Source: Gp13-AA77 sp035946575 (GTDB taxonomy: Bacteria; Acidobacteriota; Terriglobia; UBA7540). Taken from it: a DNA stretch of 18,033 nucleotides. Positions 13,205 to 18,033 of this stretch are shown here, piece by piece. Made by a program: the position numbers and the translations under genes. Location of the stretch: the NCBI GenBank assembly GCA_035946575.1, contig DASYZG010000117.1:1-18033 (forward strand). Reading direction: 5' to 3'. The notes below the pieces were generated by a model that worked only from the letters and a program-made list of their open reading frames with translations, was not told the origin of the DNA and did not search any database. Position 1 is the first letter of the stretch; each line of letters begins with the position of its first letter.

Positions 13205-13558
13205 ATGTGCCTCGCAATTCCCGGCAAGATCCTCGAAATCTACCCTGACGCCATGGACACCGCCCTGGTCGACGTCGCGGGCGTCCGCCGCCGCGTGAAT
13301 CTCGGACTGCTGCTGGAAGATCCGCCCCAGACCGGCGACTGGGTCCTGATCCATGTCGGATTTGCCCTGAGCAAGGTCAGCGAGCAGGACGCCGCCGAGC
13401 AGATGCGCACGCTGCAACTGCTGGGCGAGCATCAGGCGGCAATGGACGAAGTCCGCGGGTACGGGCTGGGCGGACACGACCCCGGAGACCGCAATCCTCC
13501 AGCGGCGAAGCGGGAGGCACTGGAGCCGGACCCTGGGGATGATGGTAGAGCTTCGTAA
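13205..13558 (+). CDS. hypC: HypC/HupF-type hydrogenase maturation chaperone with C-terminal tail
   Basis: A 117-residue protein. Residues 1-78 are a HypC domain: the invariant MCLAIPGKI start (Cys2, which with HypD handles the Fe(CN)2CO unit of [NiFe] hydrogenase), a VDVAGVRRRVNLGLL strand pair, GDWVLIHVGFALSKV (His50) and a closing helix. HypC proteins are usually 75-95 residues; residues 80-117 form an extra acidic, Pro/Gly-rich tail (from RGYGLGGHDPGD on) likely to be disordered. The start at 13205 has a GGAGG seven bases upstream. No hypD, hypE, hypF, hypA/B or hydrogenase subunit lies in the window. Its neighbours are sugar-phosphate enzymes, so the hyp cluster may be beyond the window or hypC may be an isolated copy. 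Its name is assigned from the domain; a role in hydrogenase assembly here is inferred. Confidence 0.88.
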   Translation: MCLAIPGKILEIYPDAMDTALVDVAGVRRRVNLGLLLEDPPQTGDWVLIHVGFALSKVSEQDAAEQMRTLQLLGEHQAAMDEVRGYGLGGHDPGDRNPPAAKREALEPDPGDDGRAS

Positions 13559-13658
13559 GCGATACGACTTTTCCGGCTGCCCTTTGTTTTCAACGACCTA
13601 ACGGCTTCGTTTGGTAAAAATCGGCGTATCTGCTGGCGTTAATCTGTGAAGTAATAGC

Positions 13659-13740
13659 TATATTAGACATATCCTGGCGGACCGATTTGGTTGGCGATTC
13701 CCCCCGGCTTGAGCGCACGTCCCTCGCGGGTCACCGGTGA
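13659..13740 (+). promoter_or_regulatory. AT-rich segment and palindrome upstream of xfp
   Basis: The 263-base gap between hypC and xfp has an AT-rich stretch (13600-13680) with a TATATT box at 13659-13664 and, further on, the perfect palindrome TCACCGGTGA (13731-13740), flanked by GGG and ACC. TATATT could be a -10 box, but no good -35 is seen. The palindrome could be an operator for xfp. Each point is weak on its own. Confidence 0.3.
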
Positions 13741-13821
13741 ACCTCTCCCATCAATCCTGTCATAGAAACTTCACAAGCCGCCGATTCCTTCCGGACTTAT
13801 GATTAGGGATAGGATAACCAA

Positions 13822-16206
13822 ATGAGTAAATCCGCCCGATCCCCCTCCGCCCATCCCCTTCCCGACGACGAATTGCGCCGCATTCACGCCTACTGGCGCG
13901 CGGCCAATTACCTCTCCGTCGGCCAGATCTATCTGCTCGACAATCCGCTGCTCCGCGAGCCGCTCGAGATCGCGCACGTGAAGCCCCGGCTGCTCGGGCA
14001 CTGGGGCACCACGCCCGGCCTGAACCTGATCTATGCCCACGTGAACCGGCTGATCCGCAAGTACGACCTGAACGTGGTCTTCGTCACCGGCCCCGGCCAC
14101 GGCGGACCGGCTCTGGTGGCGAACGCCTATCTCGAGGGCACCTATAGCGAAGCCTATCCGCACATTTCGCAGGACGCCGAGGGCATGCGGCGGCTGTTCC
14201 GCCAGTTTTCCTTTCCCGGCGGGATTCCGAGCCACGTTTCGCCCGAGGTGCCGGGCTCGATCAACGAGGGCGGCGAGCTAGGTTACTCGCTGCTGCACGC
14301 TTACGGCGCCGTGTTCGATAATCCCGACCTGCTGGCCGTCTGCGTAGTCGGCGACGGCGAAGCGGAGACAGGCCCCCTGGCGACGAGCTGGCATTCCAAC
14401 AAGTTTCTCAATCCCGTGCGCGACGGTGCGGTGCTGCCCATCCTGCACCTGAACGGCTACAAGATCGCCGGTCCCACGGTGCTGGCGCGGATTCCCGAAG
14501 AAGAGCTGGTTGACTTGTTCCGGGGCTATGGGTACGAGCCGCTGTTCGTGGTGGGCAACGAGCCGGAAGCGGTCCACCAGGAGCTTGCCGCCGCGCTTGA
14601 GAAGATCGTCAAATCCATTCGCGCCATTCAGAGGGAGGAGCGCGCCGAAGGCTTCCGCGCGCGACCGCAATGGCCGATGCTGATCCTGCGCACGCCCAAA
14701 GGCTGGACCGGGCCCAAGATCGTGGACGGCAAACAGGTGGAGGGCACGTTCCGGGCGCACCAGGTGCCCTTGGCGGACCTCGCGGAAAAACCCGGTCACC
14801 TGAAGATGCTCGAAGACTGGATGAAGAGTTACCTGCCCGGGGAGCTTTTCGATGAGAAGGGCGCGCTCGTTCCCGAGCTGGCCGCGCTGGCGCCCGAAGG
14901 CGGGCGGCGCATGGGCGCGAATCCCCACGCCAACGGCGGGCTGCTGCTGCGCGACCTGAGAATGCCGGACTTCCGGTCCTATGCGGTGGCTGTGCCCAAG
15001 CCAGGAGGCGCGCTGGCGGCCTCGAGCGCGGTCCTCGGTGGCATGCTGCGTGACGTGGTCAGGCTGAATCAGGAGCAGCGGAATTTCCGCATCGTCGGCC
15101 CGGACGAGACTTCGTCGAACCGGCTGGATGCGGTCTTCGAGGCCACGAACCGGGAGTCGGTGGCGCAAATCCTGCCCAACGACGACCACGTCTCTCCCGA
15201 TGGGCGCGTGCTGGAAGTCCTGAGCGAGCACATGTGCCAGGGCTGGCTGGAGGGCTATCTGCTGACCGGCCGTCACGGATTTTTCTCCTGCTACGAGGCC
15301 TTCGCTCACATCGTGGATTCGATGTTCAATCAGCACGCCAAGTGGCTGAAGTCCTGCAGCATGATCCCTTGGCGCCGGCCTATCGCGTCGCTCAATTATC
15401 TGCTGACGTCGCACGTCTGGCGGCAGGACCACAACGGCTTCACCCACCAGGACCCAGGCTTCATCGATAACGTGGTGAACAAGAAGGCATCCATCGTTCG
15501 AGTTTATCTGCCCCCGGACGCGAACACTCTGCTCTCGGTGGCCGACCATTGCCTGCGCAGCCGCAATTACGTGAACGTGATCATTGCCGGCAAGCATCCC
15601 GAGCTGCAATGGCTCGACATGGACGCGGCGGTGCGGCACTGCACCGCCGGAGTGGGTGTCTGGGAGTGGGCCAGCAACGACCAGAGTGCCGAGCCGGACG
15701 TGGTGATGGCCTGCGCTGGCGACGTCCCCACGCTCGAAACCCTGGCGGCGGTCGACATCCTGCGCCATCATGTACCCGATCTCAAGGTTCGAGTGGTGAA
15801 CGTAGTGGACCTCATGACACTACAGCCCTCGACTGAGCACCCGCACGGCCTGCCTGACAAAGACTACGACCTGATCTTCACCACCGACCGCCCGGTCATC
15901 TTTGCTTTCCACGGCTACCCGTGGCTCATTCACCGGCTGGCCTACCGGCGTACCAATCAGCGCCTGCACGTGCGCGGCTACAAGGAGGAAGGCACGGTCA
16001 CCACGCCCTTCGACATGTGCGTTCTGAACGAAATCGATCGATTCCACCTCGCCATCGACGTGCTGGAGCGCGTGGAGCGCCTGCGCAATGTCACCGCTCA
16101 TGTCTGGCAGCTGCTACGCGACAAGCTTGTGGATCATCGGGAGTACATCGAACAGCATGGGGAGGATATGCCCGAGGTGAGAGACTGGAAGTGGAGCGGA
16201 GCCTAA
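13822..16206 (+). CDS. xfp: Phosphoketolase (xylulose-5-P/fructose-6-P)
   Basis: A 794-residue thiamine-diphosphate enzyme that splits xylulose-5-phosphate (or fructose-6-phosphate) with phosphate into acetyl phosphate and glyceraldehyde-3-phosphate (or erythrose-4-phosphate). Motifs: LLGHWGTTPGL (His60), VTGPGHGGPALVAN (His93), SHVSPEVPGSINEGGELGYSL (His138, Glu149), the ThDP/Mg site VVGDGEAETGPLATSWHSNK (176-193), LHLNGYKIAGPT, NPHANGG, RIVGPDETSSNRLDAVFEAT, LTGRHGFFSCYEAFAH, SHVWRQDHNGFTHQDPGF and NVVDLMTLQP. Length is as expected for bacterial Xfp (about 790-830), and all expected blocks are in order. The start at 13822 has AGGA seven bases upstream. It is 32 bases upstream of ackA, which uses its product acetyl phosphate. 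Substrate preference (xylulose-5-P only or both) cannot be told by eye. Confidence 0.97.
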   Translation: MSKSARSPSAHPLPDDELRRIHAYWRAANYLSVGQIYLLDNPLLREPLEIAHVKPRLLGHWGTTPGLNLIYAHVNRLIRKYDLNVVFVTGPGHGGPALVANAYLEGTYSEAYPHISQDAEGMRRLFRQFSFPGGIPSHVSPEVPGSINEGGELGYSLLHAYGAVFDNPDLLAVCVVGDGEAETGPLATSWHSNKFLNPVRDGAVLPILHLNGYKIAGPTVLARIPEEELVDLFRGYGYEPLFVVGNEPEAVHQELAAALEKIVKSIRAIQREERAEGFRARPQWPMLILRTPKGWTGPKIVDGKQVEGTFRAHQVPLADLAEKPGHLKMLEDWMKSYLPGELFDEKGALVPELAALAPEGGRRMGANPHANGGLLLRDLRMPDFRSYAVAVPKPGGALAASSAVLGGMLRDVVRLNQEQRNFRIVGPDETSSNRLDAVFEATNRESVAQILPNDDHVSPDGRVLEVLSEHMCQGWLEGYLLTGRHGFFSCYEAFAHIVDSMFNQHAKWLKSCSMIPWRRPIASLNYLLTSHVWRQDHNGFTHQDPGFIDNVVNKKASIVRVYLPPDANTLLSVADHCLRSRNYVNVIIAGKHPELQWLDMDAAVRHCTAGVGVWEWASNDQSAEPDVVMACAGDVPTLETLAAVDILRHHVPDLKVRVVNVVDLMTLQPSTEHPHGLPDKDYDLIFTTDRPVIFAFHGYPWLIHRLAYRRTNQRLHVRGYKEEGTVTTPFDMCVLNEIDRFHLAIDVLERVERLRNVTAHVWQLLRDKLVDHREYIEQHGEDMPEVRDWKWSGA

Positions 16207-16212
16207 CGATTT

Positions 16213-16234
16213 CTGGCAACTGACAACTGGCGAC
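16213..16234 (+). repeat. CAACTGACAACTG repeat between xfp and ackA
   Basis: CTGGCAACTGACAACTGGCGAC fills most of the 32-base gap. It contains two CAACTG words (CAACTGACAACTG) and belongs to the same family as the elements at 5532-5607 and 13099-13192. It occupies the place where an ackA Shine-Dalgarno site would be. Confidence 0.5.
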
Positions 16235-16238
16235 TAAA

Positions 16239-17471
16239 ATGAACATACTCGTCATCAATTGCGGCAGCTCAACGGTAAAGTTCCAGCTGATCGAAACCAG
16301 CCCGGAGCATATCGATTCCAACACGGACCGGCTGCTGGCGAAGGGCGAGGTGGACCGGATCGGCAGCTCCGAAGCCATGGTGAATTACCAGGTAACCGGC
16401 TCTGCGCCCGTGCGGACGGTTAGCGCAATCCAGAATCACACCGAAGCCGTACAGGCGGCACTCGACTGCCTGACCGGGCCGTCGGGCCTGGTGAAAGATC
16501 TGGGCGAGATTCAGGGCGTGGGGCACCGGGTGGTTCACGGCGGCGAGGCTCTTCAGGCTTCCACTCTGATCGACGATCAGGTCGCTCGCGAGATCGAGCG
16601 CTGTGTCGAGCTGGCGCCGCTGCACAATCCGCACAACCTGAAGGGCTACGAGGCAGCCCGCAAGCTGCTGCCGCAGGCCAGACAGGTGGCCGTCTTCGAC
16701 ACAGCTTTTCACCACGCCATGCCTGCGCACGCCTTTCATTACGCGATTCCCATGATTTACTACGCGCGCGACCGCGTGCGCCGTTACGGATTTCATGGCA
16801 CGTCGCACCGCTATCTGAACTATCGATTCGCGCGCCTGCACGGGCACGATCGCAGCGCCTACAAGGTGATCACCTGCCACCTGGGGAACGGCTGCTCAGT
16901 GTGTGCGATCGATCACGGACGTTCCATCGACACGTCCATGGGTCTGACGCCGCTCGAGGGCCTGATCATGGGCACACGGCCAGGCGACCTCGACCCCGGC
17001 GTGCTCTGTTACCTGCTCCATCGCGAGGGAATGGCTCCCAACGAACTGGAGGCCGAGTTGAATCGCCATAGCGGGCTTTACGGGATCTCCGGCGTCTCGG
17101 GTGACATGCGCGATCTGCTGGGTGAGGCGGAAAAGGGAAGCAAACGGGCGGAGCTGGCCATCGACATGTTTTGCTATCGCGTGAAGAAGTACATCGGCGC
17201 TTATCTGGCGGCGCTGAACGGCGCCGATGGTATCGTCTTCAGCGGCGGGATTGGAGAGAACGCCCCCGCGATCCGCGCCCGCATCTGCGAGGATCTCGGG
17301 GTTTTCGGCATTCAACTCGATCCGCAGGACAATTCTGAAGTGCAGGGTCCGGAGAAGCTGATCAGCCCGCGCGGGGCCTCGCCCGAAGTCTGGGTGATCC
17401 GCACCAATGAGGAGCTGCTCATCGCGCGCGACACGGTGCGATGCATCTTGGGCATCCCGCACCCTATTTGA
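16239..17471 (+). CDS. ackA: Acetate kinase
   Basis: A 410-residue ASKHA-fold kinase that converts acetyl phosphate and ADP to acetate and ATP. Motifs: MNILVINCGSSTVKFQLIE at the N-terminus (the Asn/Ser phosphate site), VGHRVVHGGE, LAPLHNPHNLKGYEAAR, FDTAFHHAMPAHAFHYAIP, RRYGFHGTSHRYLNYR, CHLGNGCSVCAIDHGRSID, GLIMGTRPGDLDPGVL, FSGGIGENAPAIRARIC and RTNEELLIARDT. All blocks of the family are present, so it is likely active. It lies 32 bases downstream of xfp in the same direction, giving a phosphoketolase-acetate kinase pair that makes one ATP per pentose cut. No Shine-Dalgarno site precedes the ATG; the gap is filled by a CAACTG repeat, so translation may depend on coupling to xfp or be inefficient. 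Confidence 0.97.
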   Translation: MNILVINCGSSTVKFQLIETSPEHIDSNTDRLLAKGEVDRIGSSEAMVNYQVTGSAPVRTVSAIQNHTEAVQAALDCLTGPSGLVKDLGEIQGVGHRVVHGGEALQASTLIDDQVAREIERCVELAPLHNPHNLKGYEAARKLLPQARQVAVFDTAFHHAMPAHAFHYAIPMIYYARDRVRRYGFHGTSHRYLNYRFARLHGHDRSAYKVITCHLGNGCSVCAIDHGRSIDTSMGLTPLEGLIMGTRPGDLDPGVLCYLLHREGMAPNELEAELNRHSGLYGISGVSGDMRDLLGEAEKGSKRAELAIDMFCYRVKKYIGAYLAALNGADGIVFSGGIGENAPAIRARICEDLGVFGIQLDPQDNSEVQGPEKLISPRGASPEVWVIRTNEELLIARDTVRCILGIPHPI

Positions 17472-17484
17472 TCCCTCCGGGCGT

Positions 17485-17544
17485 CGCCTGCAGGCGTCGA
17501 TGCGAGGCTGGGCGAGGACTACGGGCGGCGGCGGGAATGCCCGC
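17485..17544. terminator. Hairpins between ackA and the next, convergent gene
   Basis: The perfect palindrome CGCCTGCAGGCG (17485-17496) and GCGGG/CCCGC (17531-17535 and 17540-17544, loop AATG) lie in the 75-base gap between two convergent stop codons. Position fits a shared terminator; there is no T-run. The second hairpin resembles the one at 7019-7036. Confidence 0.35.
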
Positions 17545-17546
17545 GG

Positions 17547-18033
17547 TTATCGATCGAGCGCAACCGAGGCAGTTTCGGGCTGCCCGTTTAGCCGGTCGGG
17601 ATTGCGCAGCAGGAGCTTGAAATCGCGGCTTTCCTGAGAGACGGGGAACACCAGCACCCATTCGCGCGTGGGGCCCGTCGCGAGAGTCTGGCCGAAAGCC
17701 CAGTTCTCAAAATCGTGCTCGGTACGCACTGCCGCGGCCTCAGCCATATTGAAGTAATTGCGGGTGGGCATGGGAATTCCGCGATGCCGCCGCCCTTGGC
17801 CGTCCAACAGTTTCTGCCGCACCAGCCAATGCGCGACTCGCTCGTTCTTCGCGTCGCCCTGGGACTCGGCTCCGTCGATGGTCAGGTAAATGATCAGCGA
17901 ATTGATCTCAGGATCCCCGGCCCCGCCAAAGAGAGGCCCTGCTCTCAACTCCGTCTGAGAGACTCTGACCTGATACGGCCCCATCGGGATGGTCTGCCTG
18001 AATGAGAATGGTACCGGCGGTTTGGTGGCACAG
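17547..18033 (-). CDS. Unknown protein, partial at the window edge
   Basis: Reading leftward from the window end, the frame is open for the whole 162 codons, so the start lies outside the window (an internal ATG is at 17984 but the frame continues past it). The visible part begins ATKPPVPFSFRQTIPMGPYQVRV and continues with alternating beta-type strands: INSLIIYLTIDGAES, FNMAEAAAVRTEHDF, REWVLVFPVSQESRDFKLLLRNP. The VFPVSQESRDFKLLLRNP block resembles the last strand of immunoglobulin-like DUF4352-type domains that are exported in many bacteria, but the match is weak. Function is not assigned. It is convergent with ackA. Confidence 0.6.
   Translation of the reverse strand, partial: CATKPPVPFSFRQTIPMGPYQVRVSQTELRAGPLFGGAGDPEINSLIIYLTIDGAESQGDAKNERVAHWLVRQKLLDGQGRRHRGIPMPTRNYFNMAEAAAVRTEHDFENWAFGQTLATGPTREWVLVFPVSQESRDFKLLLRNPDRLNGQPETASVALDR

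Noticed and set aside
14278..15771. 497-residue minus-strand open frame inside xfp
   Set aside because: It is antisense to well-conserved phosphoketolase motifs, with no start signal or recognisable domain.
1..18033. tRNA, rRNA, CRISPR arrays, insertion sequences, toxin-antitoxin or defence genes
   Set aside because: No GTTCGANTC-type tRNA arm with a matching acceptor, no regularly spaced direct repeats with unique spacers, and no transposase, integrase or defence domain was seen.

Overview
The window is a GC-rich bacterial chromosome segment with normal gene density and no phage, transposon or CRISPR content. Gene content (a very long TPR protein with a signal peptide, tandem DinB-fold proteins, an orphan Flp pilin, an RpiB-DeoC fusion, a phosphoketolase) and short intergenic repeats of the type CAACTGACAACTG / GTCGACAGTTGACAG point to an Acidobacteriota genome, perhaps a soil lineage related to Solibacter or Koribacter. 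This assignment is inference from style and memory of the group, not from a marker gene.

Layout. 1-2527: a hairpin-repeat leader followed by a secreted or envelope-attached protein made of about 21 TPR units (+). 2674-2960: a good sigma70-type promoter and a short Flp-type pilin (+). 3067-5495: a leftward block of two DinB-fold proteins and an ACADSB-like acyl-CoA dehydrogenase. 5634-6092: ribonuclease HI (+), convergent with a coiled-coil C4 zinc-ribbon protein (-, 6142-6885). 7087-10539: a leftward set of a secreted propeller-like protein, a VOC protein, a DUF6544-like protein and an outer-membrane beta-barrel. 10552-11452: about 900 bases without a credible gene but rich in inverted and direct repeats.

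11453-17471 is a rightward metabolic block: an RpiB-like isomerase fused through a Cys-rich linker to deoxyribose-phosphate aldolase, a HypC-type hydrogenase maturation chaperone with a C-terminal tail, phosphoketolase (xfp) and acetate kinase (ackA). Read together it suggests pentose or nucleoside-sugar breakdown: DeoC makes glyceraldehyde-3-phosphate and acetaldehyde, phosphoketolase makes acetyl phosphate, and AckA turns acetyl phosphate into acetate and ATP. The window ends inside a leftward gene of unknown function (17547-18033).

The most unusual object is the 539-residue fusion. Its isomerase domain has Asp in place of the usual catalytic Cys, its linker carries a CxxCxxxCxxxC motif, and its N-terminal segment resembles one I associate with bacterial-microcompartment enzymes, yet no shell gene lies in the window. 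I did not find an obvious new defence or mobile system.
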